Source: Microvirga guangxiensis
GTDB lineage: Bacteria; Pseudomonadota; Alphaproteobacteria; Rhizobiales; Beijerinckiaceae
Assembly (NCBI RefSeq): GCF_900102135.1
Contig: NZ_FMVJ01000003.1
Coordinates: forward strand, 550,792 to 614,791
DNA length: 64,000 bases
Direction: 5' to 3'
Part shown: positions 1 to 8,049 of the stretch, in pieces
Layout: each line of letters begins with the position of its first letter
Numbering within the stretch: position 1 is the stretch's first letter
Program-made: the position numbers and the translations under genes
Notes under the pieces: model-generated
Told to the model about the DNA's origin: nothing
Database searches by the model: none
Seen by the model: only the letters and a program-made list of their open reading frames with translations

Positions 1-74
1 TTTAGCCAGCCCTGGGCAACTAGCTTCTCGACGACGTAATTTTCTAAATGAGTTTCGTGGTGGGCTTCGCTCAT
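1..74 (-). CDS. hsdR: Type I restriction enzyme R subunit, N-terminal fragment (cut by window edge)
   Basis: Only the first 24 codons are visible. They begin with ATG at 74 and read MSEAHHETHLENYVVEKLVA, a beginning typical of HsdR proteins. The start overlaps the hsdS stop in an ATGA arrangement, so the three hsd genes form one operon in the order M-S-R. The full protein should be the ATP-dependent translocase and endonuclease of the type I complex. Whether it is intact cannot be judged from this window. Confidence 0.75.
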   Translation of the reverse strand, partial: MSEAHHETHLENYVVEKLVAQGWL

Positions 75-1273
75 GCCGCCTGCCTCACGTCGATCTTACC
101 GGTCACAGCCGCGGTGATCAAAGCTGAGCGCTTCTCCTTGAGGAGTTCGATGCTGCGGTCAGTCTTTGCAATGAGCGTATCAATGCGCCTGCCTTCGGCG
201 TCGAGAAGAGAGACAATTGAATTCTGCTCTTCCACAGGTGGGATTGTTACTGGAACAGTGCGTAGATGCGGCCACTTTACCTGACGTTGAATATCTCCAA
301 CGCTCATCGACGCGAGCATAAACCTATCTACGTATATGCGAGCGCGGAACATGTAATTTGCAAATGCCGGCTCAAGCTTCGTCCGATCGAGCTCAAAGAT
401 CAGGTATGCAGGGCTTACAATTCCGCGATGAATAGATACTCCTAGAGAGCCCCTCCAAGCTTGCTGGTTGTTCATCACGAGGTCGCCAGGCTCGACAAGC
501 TGATATTTTTCAAGGCTCTCCGCTGGCTTATGAACAAGCCCGCCTCCCTCAGAGTACGGGATGACGCCCCGATCAAGGTAGACCGAAAGAAGCTGTTCGT
601 CGGCATAACCCGAGATCGACTTGCCCCGAACCAAGGTCCAGAACGGGTAAGTGGTCCATCCGTCTTTGGGAGAAATGGCCTTGGTTATATCTGCCAGCCG
701 CTTTTCCTTAAGCAACTCGATGAAGCGGGCCTTCTTGTCGATTAGGTTTTCGATCCGCGCTGTCTCGCGATCGAGAGACATGACGATGCTTTGCTGTGTA
801 TCTACATCGGGGAGCCAGAATTCGGTTGAGAGGAATTCGTCGGGGTTCAGGCGCATGAAACCCGTTCCAATTCCATTAGAGCGCGACAAGAAATCTGCCG
901 CGTACAATGGGGTTCGGACAAGATACTCAATAAAGCGCGGGGAAACGTCTCCATGAAAGTCGTAAATTGCATAGTCGGGGCTCGTAATCCCATCATAGGG
1001 CGAAAGTCCGAATACCCCGTTCCAGGCCTGCATTTTATTCGAGATCAGTTGCCCTGAGCGCACACATTTGTAGCCAACGTGGGTTTCTGCCTGTGCAGAT
1101 CGCTGCCCAATTTCGGACTTCTTTAAGACCCCGCGCGCTCCTGAAAGCCCAAGTAGATCCTCCTCGCCAGTCGTCGAGCGAACATCTACTTCATGGAGGA
1201 GGACTTTCGCACGAGTGCGCTTCCAGTTTGAGATTGCGAGTTCTCCGAGAAAATCCTTAATTTTGAAGGTCAT
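71..1273 (-). CDS. hsdS: Type I restriction-modification specificity subunit HsdS
   Basis: This 400-residue protein recognises the DNA target of the type I complex. It has the usual two-halved layout: two target-recognition domains, each followed by a conserved helical region. The helices show as IDKKARFIELLKEKR near residues 178-192 and a matching IAKTDRSIELLKEKR near the C-terminus, which ends in AAVTGKIDVR. Length is normal for a full HsdS. It starts within the hsdM stop (ATGA at 1270-1273) and its own stop overlaps the hsdR start, so translation is probably coupled. Target specificity cannot be predicted from the sequence alone. Confidence 0.9.
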   Translation of the reverse strand: MTFKIKDFLGELAISNWKRTRAKVLLHEVDVRSTTGEEDLLGLSGARGVLKKSEIGQRSAQAETHVGYKCVRSGQLISNKMQAWNGVFGLSPYDGITSPDYAIYDFHGDVSPRFIEYLVRTPLYAADFLSRSNGIGTGFMRLNPDEFLSTEFWLPDVDTQQSIVMSLDRETARIENLIDKKARFIELLKEKRLADITKAISPKDGWTTYPFWTLVRGKSISGYADEQLLSVYLDRGVIPYSEGGGLVHKPAESLEKYQLVEPGDLVMNNQQAWRGSLGVSIHRGIVSPAYLIFELDRTKLEPAFANYMFRARIYVDRFMLASMSVGDIQRQVKWPHLRTVPVTIPPVEEQNSIVSLLDAEGRRIDTLIAKTDRSIELLKEKRSALITAAVTGKIDVRQAA

Positions 1274-3291
1274 TCCGTGACCTCCGCCAGCATGGCAGCA
1301 ATTTCCTCTTCGATTGTCTTCAGATCACCGTTGATCGCTTCTAGATCGCGAGGCGGCTTATACTCATAGAAGTAGCGGTTAAAGTTGATTTCGAAGCCGA
1401 CAATGCCAACTTGGCCATCATATTCGTCTCGGAAGCTCTTATCGATGTAGGCATCTGGTGCATGCGGATGCACCTCCCGGGCGATATAGTCATTGACGTC
1501 CTGCATCAGCGGGACGTTCTCGAAATCGATCAGCTCGTCGTCGGCAATTGGATTGCCCTGATCGTCAGTCACGATTTCTGCGCCCGGATCCCGGACGCCG
1601 AAGGCGGAAATCAAAGCCTTGATGAAGGGTTTGCCAACCTTGCCGAGGGTAGAGTCCTTCTTCCCTGCCGTCTTGGCAAAGCTCTGCAGCCAGTCGTACT
1701 CGTGCTCCTGGCCGATGTGCCGGAGCAGAAGGTCAACCCAAGCCTGCTGTTGGCCAAGCGTGAGCTTCTCCCAGACCTTATCCCGCTGCAGAGTCTCGAT
1801 GCCGTCATGGGTGATGGCGATCTTCATGCGCAACGGTCGCAGAATTTTGACCCGGCGGTAACCGAAGTCCCGGTAGTCCAAGATCGCGCTGCTCTTTGTC
1901 AGTTCGAAGGCGGAATACTGCGCCACGATGTCCCGAATCTGGTCCGGGCTGATCATTCGCCGCTTATTGCCTTCGTTCTTGCGCATGGGCGTGAACATTT
2001 CGGTGGCGTTCAGAAGCTGCACCTTGCCCTTGCGATGATCGGGCTTTTTGTTCGATAGGATCCACAGGAAAGTGCCGATGCTAGTCCGGAAGAAGATGTC
2101 GGCGGGAAGAGCGATAATCGCTTCGACGAAATCATTTTCGAGCAGGTAGCGCCGGATTTCAGATTCACCCTGTCCCGCATTGCCATTGAACAGCGGTGAT
2201 CCTGAGAGGACAATGGCGCCGCGCCCGCCACCGTTTTCCGGGCGCTCCAACTTGCTGACTAGGTGCAGCAGGAACAACATCGATCCATCGCTGATGCGGG
2301 GCAGCTTGGGCCCGAAACGGCCATCGAAGCCCTGCTCCTCATGCTCCCGCACGACGACGTCCTGATCCTTCTGCCACGGCTTGCCGAAAGGCGGGTTCGA
2401 GACGCAGTAGTGGAACTTCTCGCTCGCCAGCTTGTCGTTCGACAATGTACTACCAAGTTTGATGTTTCTCGACAGGTCGCGCCCGGGATCAGACTCCAAA
2501 GTCCGAAGAAGCATGCTGGTGAGGCAAACCGCATGAGTTTCGGGTTCCAATTCCTGGCCATAGGGTACGATGACCGGGGCGATGTTGTAACTGTCCCGAA
2601 GCGAGTCCACGTGATCCATGCCGTCGGTCAGAAAGCCGCCGGTGCCGCAGGTCGGATCATACAGGGTGCGGATCAGACCGGGGTTCTCGATAAAGAGGTG
2701 ATCATCGGGATCGAGCAGCAGTTCGATGGCGAGGTGAACCACGTCCCGCGGGGTCATGAAGTCTTCGGCCGCTTCGTTAACCTCTGCGCCGAACCTGCGG
2801 ATCAGGTGCTCGTAGACATTGCTCATCACGCGATCTGGAACGGCATCCGGATGCAAGTCGATTGCCGCAAAGTTCTGGCAGATCCTATAGAGCACGCCCG
2901 CCCGGTCCATCCGGGCAATGGTGTTCATGAAGTCGAACTGCTCAAAGATCACCCGAGCGTTGTCCGAAAAGCTGGCGACATAGTCCTCGAGATTGAGGCG
3001 CGTCTTGGTGCCGCCCAGCGTTCCGAGGGTATAGTTCGAGGTGTTGTAAAACGGCAAACGAGTGATCTGCCGCAGAACGGGATCCAGATCGATGCCGCTG
3101 TCCGCCATGGACTTCGCGGTCTCTAGTACCTGCGAGCGGGTGGGTTCAAGAACGCATTCGAGGCGCCGAAGCAGCGTGAACGGGAGAATGATCTTGCCAA
3201 ACTCAACGTGCTTGAAGTCGCCCCAGAGGTCATCGGCGTTCTTCCAAATGAAATCCGCCAGCGTTGTGTTTGTTGCCTGATACTGGTTCAC
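1270..3291 (-). CDS. hsdM: Type I restriction-modification DNA methyltransferase HsdM
   Basis: This is a 673-residue N6-adenine methyltransferase, the modification subunit of the type I complex. It has an HsdM N-terminal helical region (about 10-140). The SAM-binding motif DPTCGTGGF lies at 212-220 and the catalytic NPPF at 299-302. Length is at the long end for HsdM because of a C-terminal extension after about residue 480. It is the first gene of the hsdM-hsdS-hsdR operon, with a 4-base overlap to hsdS. Both catalytic motifs are intact, so activity is expected. Confidence 0.93.
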   Translation of the reverse strand: MNQYQATNTTLADFIWKNADDLWGDFKHVEFGKIILPFTLLRRLECVLEPTRSQVLETAKSMADSGIDLDPVLRQITRLPFYNTSNYTLGTLGGTKTRLNLEDYVASFSDNARVIFEQFDFMNTIARMDRAGVLYRICQNFAAIDLHPDAVPDRVMSNVYEHLIRRFGAEVNEAAEDFMTPRDVVHLAIELLLDPDDHLFIENPGLIRTLYDPTCGTGGFLTDGMDHVDSLRDSYNIAPVIVPYGQELEPETHAVCLTSMLLRTLESDPGRDLSRNIKLGSTLSNDKLASEKFHYCVSNPPFGKPWQKDQDVVVREHEEQGFDGRFGPKLPRISDGSMLFLLHLVSKLERPENGGGRGAIVLSGSPLFNGNAGQGESEIRRYLLENDFVEAIIALPADIFFRTSIGTFLWILSNKKPDHRKGKVQLLNATEMFTPMRKNEGNKRRMISPDQIRDIVAQYSAFELTKSSAILDYRDFGYRRVKILRPLRMKIAITHDGIETLQRDKVWEKLTLGQQQAWVDLLLRHIGQEHEYDWLQSFAKTAGKKDSTLGKVGKPFIKALISAFGVRDPGAEIVTDDQGNPIADDELIDFENVPLMQDVNDYIAREVHPHAPDAYIDKSFRDEYDGQVGIVGFEINFNRYFYEYKPPRDLEAINGDLKTIEEEIAAMLAEVTE

Positions 3292-3861
3292 AGCCTGCCC
3301 CCGATTCGCAGCAAATAGGTTTTTTCTAGGGCAAATTTAGATGGTCTAAGGGCGACACACCAGATATTGCCTGATCAGATTCGAATGTTTGCGAGAATTA
3401 GCAGTCGCCCCTCAGATCGGGCAAGGCAATTGCAAGGAGCTGGTGGCGAAGCCGTAGCCCTAACTGAACCCTAGTAATCTTTAAATGGGTCATGTCCTCA
3501 GGATCAGCCGGCGGCAGAGCGAACCAAAGCGCTGGCTAGCCTGTGGCCGCGATCCCCGATCTCATGTGACCGCTGTCGCAGACGAAAGGATCGGACATAC
3601 GGCCAGACGAATCGCGATACGTAACAAAGTAGCGAGTTGGTCAACCGATCAACGGTGTTGAGGCTGGCGCCCTCTCGCTGGACTTGAACCTGCGGCCTAC
3701 CGCTTTGGGGTCGTGGCATTCAGAGCGTGATTGAGCGGCGGACGTTCTGAGTAGCGCTAGGATTCGTGCGCATGATCCCGGATGCTGTTCGGGTGGATAT
3801 TAGGGTTCAGATCGGGGCTTGGTCAAAATTATCCGTATTTCAGACATTTGGCCCAAACGAA
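3292..3861. other. Intergenic region between hsdM and tRNA-Ser(CGA)
   Basis: No convincing protein gene is present; the short ORFs here lack a Shine-Dalgarno sequence and any family signature. The segment should carry the hsdM promoter near its left end. It also holds the tRNA-like fragment at 3665-3710. Confidence 0.5.
3665..3710 (-). pseudogene. tRNA 3'-half-like remnant (tRNA-Trp-like)
   Basis: The minus strand reads as the 3' half of a tRNA. It has a CCCCAAA anticodon-loop-like heptamer, then a T-arm with the classic GGTTCAAGTCC core, and ends in GCCA. It resembles the 3' half of bacterial tRNA-Trp as I recall it. The T stem has one mismatch, loop position 33 is C rather than U, and no 5' half can be found. 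It is therefore a remnant, of the kind left at tRNA-targeted integration sites, or a chance likeness. Confidence 0.3.
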
Positions 3862-3951
3862 TGGCGGAGAGGGGGAGATTCGAACTCCAGATACGGTTGC
3901 CCGTATGCCGCATTTCGAGTGCAGTGCATTCAACCACTCTGCCACCTCTCC
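3862..3951 (-). tRNA. tRNA-Ser (anticodon CGA)
   Basis: This 90-base gene includes an encoded CCA end. The acceptor GGAGAGG (3951-3945) pairs with CCTCTCC near the 3' end. The anticodon loop CTCGAAA gives CGA, reading UCG. The long variable arm pairs CATACGG/CCGTATC, as in type II serine tRNAs, and the T arm is GGAGTTCGAATCTCC. It lies between the hsd operon and the SIR2-HAM1 cassette. Its 3' end faces the hsd genes, so it could itself be an integration target. Confidence 0.95.
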
Positions 3952-4154
3952 GGGGTGCGAAGGCCGTCAGGCCCGCTGGTTGAGGCGGGGTAGATTGCTC
4001 CAAAACTTCTGAAATATCAGCCGCTTAATTGCTTTTATACCAAGCGTGGTGTCGAGGAAAGCCAAGGCCGCTTGGCCACATTTTCTCATCTTACCCATGG
4101 CTTTTGTCGTTGCGCTGTGGCGATCGTGTGGCAAGCCTGAGCAAAGGGTAAGCC

Positions 4155-4355
4155 GTGTCTAGGCTGCCAACGACTATTCAAACAGCGCAGTTCGGCAGTT
4201 CTGGTGTAGTGTTGTTGCATAATGATAAATATGTGTGTGGGTATCTTATGGACCCCAGTGCCGACTCGGATTTAGTAGCAAGTGAGCTAGTATCCTGGTG
4301 GCATCGTTGGGGAGTGAGCGGCGGTTTTGCTGCGACCGCTGGAGAAATGCGCTGA
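4155..4355 (+). CDS. Small hypothetical protein preceding the SIR2-HAM1 cassette
   Basis: A possible 66-residue protein with a GTG start, preceded at about 6 bases by AAAGGG. Its TGA (4353-4355) directly abuts the ATG of the next gene, which suggests an operon. No domain, membrane segment or signal peptide is recognisable, and I know no family for it. It may be a real small first gene of the cassette or just the leader of the following gene. Confidence 0.35.
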   Translation: MSRLPTTIQTAQFGSSGVVLLHNDKYVCGYLMDPSADSDLVASELVSWWHRWGVSGGFAATAGEMR

Positions 4356-5960
4356 ATGTCGAGCCGGGACGACCTGGAGAACACTACATACCTGTGGGTC
4401 GCTGAGACAGTCCTTGCCCGCCAAAAGCGTCCGCTTCGGGCAGGTGAGATTGTTCGTATCGGCTTAGATGATGGCTTATTCGGCGACAAGGTCCTCAGCA
4501 GAACGCCACAGAAGTCCATGCAGGCTCGTTTAAGCATGGATATTCTGCGGCATCAGCAAGAATCCCGTTTCCTTCGGACAGGTCGGGGGCGGTTCTTCCT
4601 ACGCTCCTTCGTAGAAAACGAACCTGATCCAGAAGCTTTTCCAACTGCCCTGGCCAAACCAGTCCAAGAGTATATTGCTCCCCGTCGCACTCCCCTTCCG
4701 TCAACTGAGCGGGTTCTAGTCATATCAAAAGCTGACTACGCTCGGATCCTCGACTTTCAGGGGATCAACTTAGCTCACGGGGAAATCCTTTCTGCCCTGC
4801 TCAGTGCGCCATCCCTGACCTACATGAACAGGGCGTTGGCTGAGACGAACAACGATTTCAAACAGGTAGTCACCTATGTCGTAATTCAGTCGGGAGATCG
4901 TGTGCTTTCGTTTCGGCGCGGTACTTACAATCGGGCCGCAAGCTTTCTACGTGGTGCTCTCTGCATAGGATTCGGAGGACACGTAAACGAAGATGATCTC
5001 GACATTTTTTCTTACCAAGACCGGGGAATACGTGCCAACGCGGTGCGTGAGATAGGTGAGGAACTGCGCTTGAAATCGGGGCCTGTCGAGATACAGCCCC
5101 ATGAGATTGAGCCGATCGGGATCTTGAATGATGACTCGTCTGAGATCGGGCGACGGCACCTAGCCGTAGTTCTGCGCTACCGACCAAGCACCCTCCTGGA
5201 AGAGTGGGAACATCCACTCAAGGGAGAGGCCTCAATCAATCAGATTCGATGGGTAAGCCCTGATAGAAAGCCCATAAACCTTCCCGAGTATGAGTATTGG
5301 TCACAGCTTTGCTTACGCAAGCTGTTCCCTGCCTTCGCCTCCGGAGAGCCGTCCTATCTCGTCCGGCGACGCTCCGCTTTCGCAAAGGATCATGCCCTCT
5401 GCGTCGTCGGCTCGATTGGCTCAGGTAAGTCTGTTGCCACCGCGATGATAAGAAGAACTTGCGGGTATGCGGAAATAAATACGGGTCGCGTTCTCGCGGG
5501 TATACTGGGTGTTCCTCCTGTGCCAGAAACAGACCGTCGCGAGTTTCAGTCACTTGCCCAGGAGTTTATCGAGCGGCCACATGGCCCCAGTCTATTGGCA
5601 GAGCGGATCGCTAGCGAAATAGCATCCTGCGACTCTCGCCGAGTGATCGTCGATGGACTCCGTCATACGGCGACACTCGAAAGGCTCCGGGAAGTGTCTC
5701 CTCTCCCGCTGGCAATGGTTTACATCCAGACGCCGCCAGATGTTGCTTTCGAGTTGTATCGACTTCGCGAGGGTCGTGATGGCGACATGTCTGCAGCGGA
5801 GTTTATGGATATACTCCATGCACCCGTCGAAGCGGCTGTCCCGTACCTGATATCAGAAGCCGATGCGATAATTTATAACTGGTTCGGGATCGACAGCTAC
5901 AAGAGCGTCGTGGCTTCGTTCGTAGCAGATGCTCAATTATCAGGAGCGATTGATGCGTGA
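4356..5960 (+). CDS. HARE-HTH / Nudix-like / P-loop nucleotide kinase fusion protein
   Basis: This 534-residue protein appears to have three modules. Residues about 8-83 look like a HARE-HTH winged helix (DNA-binding type, common in restriction-linked proteins). Residues about 165-310 look like a Nudix fold: GFGGHV at 205-210, then an interrupted Nudix box with the metal-binding REIGEE at 231-236. Residues about 345-530 form a P-loop kinase with Walker A GSIGSGKS at 352-359 and a DGLRH segment near 433-437, as in dNMP/dephospho-CoA kinase-like enzymes. It heads a four-gene overlapping cassette with a methyltransferase, SIR2 and HAM1. In that setting it may make or phosphorylate a nucleotide signal, which is inference. 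Base composition is lower in G+C than core genes. Confidence 0.7.
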   Translation: MSSRDDLENTTYLWVAETVLARQKRPLRAGEIVRIGLDDGLFGDKVLSRTPQKSMQARLSMDILRHQQESRFLRTGRGRFFLRSFVENEPDPEAFPTALAKPVQEYIAPRRTPLPSTERVLVISKADYARILDFQGINLAHGEILSALLSAPSLTYMNRALAETNNDFKQVVTYVVIQSGDRVLSFRRGTYNRAASFLRGALCIGFGGHVNEDDLDIFSYQDRGIRANAVREIGEELRLKSGPVEIQPHEIEPIGILNDDSSEIGRRHLAVVLRYRPSTLLEEWEHPLKGEASINQIRWVSPDRKPINLPEYEYWSQLCLRKLFPAFASGEPSYLVRRRSAFAKDHALCVVGSIGSGKSVATAMIRRTCGYAEINTGRVLAGILGVPPVPETDRREFQSLAQEFIERPHGPSLLAERIASEIASCDSRRVIVDGLRHTATLERLREVSPLPLAMVYIQTPPDVAFELYRLREGRDGDMSAAEFMDILHAPVEAAVPYLISEADAIIYNWFGIDSYKSVVASFVADAQLSGAIDA

Positions 5961-6585
5961 TGGAGGTTACGATGTTGGATACAGAGCAGTATCCTGCTTT
6001 TGGGGAACAGAGCCATCTTCGCTCGTAAAATTGTTTCTCTCCGATATTAGGCCCAGCGGAACAGGCCGAGTGCTTGATTTAGGGTGTGGAGAGGGGAAGA
6101 ACGCTGCTGCATTCGCAGAGGCAGGGTATTTGGTTGATGCAATAGACTGTTCGTCTGCTGCCATTGAGAACGGGCGCAAGCAGTTTCCCATTCAGCGCGT
6201 TAACTGGACCGTCGGCGATGTTTTGAGTTACTCATCTCCTGACGACAGTTATGACATCGTTGTCGCTTATGGGCTGGCGCACTGCCTTTCAGATGCAGAG
6301 GAAGTTGAACACCTTGTCAAGTTGATGAGGCGCCTGACCAAACCATCTGGGTACAACATTCTATGTACGTTCAACGACAGGTCTCATGACCTGTCGGCAC
6401 ATCCCGGCTTCGCTCCCCTTCTCCTTCCGCATTCGTTCTTTACGATGCTCTATCAAGATTGGACCCGAATTACGTCCACCGACGATACCATTCATGAAAC
6501 GCACCCTCACAACGGAATTCCCCACCACCACTCTGTAACTCGGATCCTTGCGAAGAAGCCCAATGCCACACCTCTGTCCACCTGA
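5953..6585 (+). CDS. SAM-dependent methyltransferase (TehB-like class I) in SIR2-HAM1 cassette
   Basis: A class I methyltransferase of 210 residues. I place the start at ATG 5953 because CAGGAG sits 6 bases upstream; an ATG at 5929 would add 8 residues. The SAM motif VLDLGCGEGK lies at about 40-49, and an acidic DAIDCS motif follows the second strand. The fold and length resemble TehB/thiopurine-methyltransferase small-molecule enzymes rather than DNA methyltransferases; no NPPY or PC motif is seen. The start overlaps the end of the kinase fusion gene and the stop overlaps the SIR2 gene. The substrate is unknown. A nucleotide or another small molecule would suit the neighbours. Confidence 0.75.
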   Translation: MRDGGYDVGYRAVSCFWGTEPSSLVKLFLSDIRPSGTGRVLDLGCGEGKNAAAFAEAGYLVDAIDCSSAAIENGRKQFPIQRVNWTVGDVLSYSSPDDSYDIVVAYGLAHCLSDAEEVEHLVKLMRRLTKPSGYNILCTFNDRSHDLSAHPGFAPLLLPHSFFTMLYQDWTRITSTDDTIHETHPHNGIPHHHSVTRILAKKPNATPLST

Positions 6586-7399
6586 GCTAAAGCAGTTATA
6601 TCGCCAAGGTCGAGTTCTTCCTTTCGTTGGCGCGGGAGCATCCATTGCTGTGTCATGGGATCACGGCGGCAGCAAGCGAACTGGACCTTCATGGTCCGAA
6701 ATTGTTGAGCAAGCCTGTAAGATGCTGGGATACGAGGATCCGGAACTGCTGAGAATGCGGGGAAACGATCTGCAAATCCTCGAATATTTCAAGATCAAAA
6801 AGGGCAACCTTGCGCCTTTAACGAATTGGCTTGTGCGCCTCATGGAAGCTGATGATCATGCCATTCGGCAGTCAAGGCTTCATAGTGCGTTAGCGGCTCT
6901 GGATCGCTGTAAAATTTTCTACACGACCAACTATGACGATTTTCTAGAGCGTGCACTAACACTCGCTGGTAGGCAGGCGCAGCCGATCACAGCTGAGCGT
7001 GACATGGGATTTGGAAGCGATGCTGTGCAGGTTGTAAAATTTCATGGCGATTTCAACAGTCCGGAGAATATGGTCGTTTCCGAGGCCCATTATTACGACC
7101 GTATGCGCCTTGATGGCCCAATGGATCTGAAGCTTCGATCAGACTTGCTCGGTCGTGCTGTGGTATTCATCGGCTACAGTTTCCGTGACACGAACATCGC
7201 CTATCTGTTCCGGACCGTTAACGCGATGTTCAGTATGCTTCCTAACAGCTTCTCAGGAAAGCGGGCGTACATCGTCTTTCACAACCCATCTGATTTTGAG
7301 TTCAGCCTGTTCAATCAGCGGAATATCCAAATCATTCCGACATTCGGGAATGACAGGTCAACGGCTACTTCCGAGATCCTTGAGGACATGGCGTCATGA
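6563..7399 (+). CDS. SIR2-like protein (putative NAD+-consuming defence effector)
   Basis: A 278-residue SIR2-family protein; start taken at ATG 6563 within the end of the methyltransferase gene. Rossmann-type NAD-binding marks are VGAGAS (22-27), TTNYDDF (121-127), KFHGD (159-163, with the catalytic-type His 161) and FIGYSFRD (202-209). The zinc-binding Cys pairs of true deacetylase sirtuins are absent. This is usual in the SIR2 domains of anti-phage systems (Thoeris, DSR, SIR2-HerA, Kongming), which hydrolyse NAD+. It shares an ATGA overlap with the HAM1-like gene, so the two are probably made together and may form a complex. Confidence 0.85.
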   Translation: MPHLCPPELKQLYRQGRVLPFVGAGASIAVSWDHGGSKRTGPSWSEIVEQACKMLGYEDPELLRMRGNDLQILEYFKIKKGNLAPLTNWLVRLMEADDHAIRQSRLHSALAALDRCKIFYTTNYDDFLERALTLAGRQAQPITAERDMGFGSDAVQVVKFHGDFNSPENMVVSEAHYYDRMRLDGPMDLKLRSDLLGRAVVFIGYSFRDTNIAYLFRTVNAMFSMLPNSFSGKRAYIVFHNPSDFEFSLFNQRNIQIIPTFGNDRSTATSEILEDMAS

Positions 7400-8049
7400 C
7401 AAAGATCCTGATAACGTACGCGTCATCAAGCAGATTCAAGAAGCAGGAGGTAGAAGTCCTGCTGGAAAGCGGCACGTTTCCTGACTCAAGCGGGCGTGAA
7501 AGGAAAATTGGGGATCACTTCCGGTTTGATTTTTCGGGAATTCGAACCGACGAACCTCTCGAAATCGATCTAATTGAGATGGTCAAACATAAAGCACGGT
7601 CGGCTTACCGTTCCCTACTGATGCCCTGTATTGTCGAACATGCTGGGCTCATCCTCGGCGCAAATTATGAACAAGGTTTTCCAGGCGGGTTGACGCAACC
7701 GATGTGGGACGCGCTTGGAGCTGAGGAGTTCCTGAGGCGAACAGCTTCAGTCGGAGAGCCCGTGGTTGCTCGCGCAGTGATAGGCTACTGTGACGGCATG
7801 TCAGTACGAACCTTCGTGGGCGAGACAAAAGGAACCGTAGCTGATGCGCCGCGTGGCGACAGAGACTTCTACTGGGACACAATCTTCTGTCCGGATGAGA
7901 TTCAGCCTGGGACGTATGCAGAAATTGCCGGAGATCCGGAGCGCGGTATTCGCGTGAAAATGACCATCTCGCAGTCCTATCGTGCGATGCGGCAGTTTCT
8001 CTGCATGAGGTTCTCTCAGGAGGAAACCGGTCTGTTCGCGGCAGAGTAG
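7396..8049 (+). CDS. Divergent HAM1/RdgB-family protein (putative nucleotide sensor)
   Basis: This 217-residue protein has the HAM1 (non-canonical purine NTP pyrophosphatase) fold pattern: N-terminal KILITYAS strand, VKHKARSAY helix, GLILGAN..GFPGGLTQPMW, and PRG..DFYWDTIF at 152-164. Key positions differ from active enzymes. The Asp of the usual ED(T/S)GL or DDSGL motif is His 82 (EHAGL). The nucleotide-contacting THN/TGN motif is ASSS. The base-recognising SHR is SYR (194-196). The housekeeping RdgB at 32.1 kb keeps all three. The protein is thus more likely to bind than to cleave a nucleotide. In Kongming a HAM1-family partner of a SIR2 protein plays this part. The SIR2 stop overlaps its ATG, preceded by GAGGA. 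Confidence 0.8.
   Translation: MTKILITYASSSRFKKQEVEVLLESGTFPDSSGRERKIGDHFRFDFSGIRTDEPLEIDLIEMVKHKARSAYRSLLMPCIVEHAGLILGANYEQGFPGGLTQPMWDALGAEEFLRRTASVGEPVVARAVIGYCDGMSVRTFVGETKGTVADAPRGDRDFYWDTIFCPDEIQPGTYAEIAGDPERGIRVKMTISQSYRAMRQFLCMRFSQEETGLFAAE

Noticed and set aside
3862..3951. tRNA-Ser(CGA) as the left attachment copy of the island at tRNA-Ser(GGA)
   Set aside because: Its 3' end (GGGGGAGATTCG on the plus strand) differs from that of tRNA-Ser(GGA) (GGAGCGGGATTCG) at several places; an attachment core should be near-identical. Both are intact genes with different anticodons.
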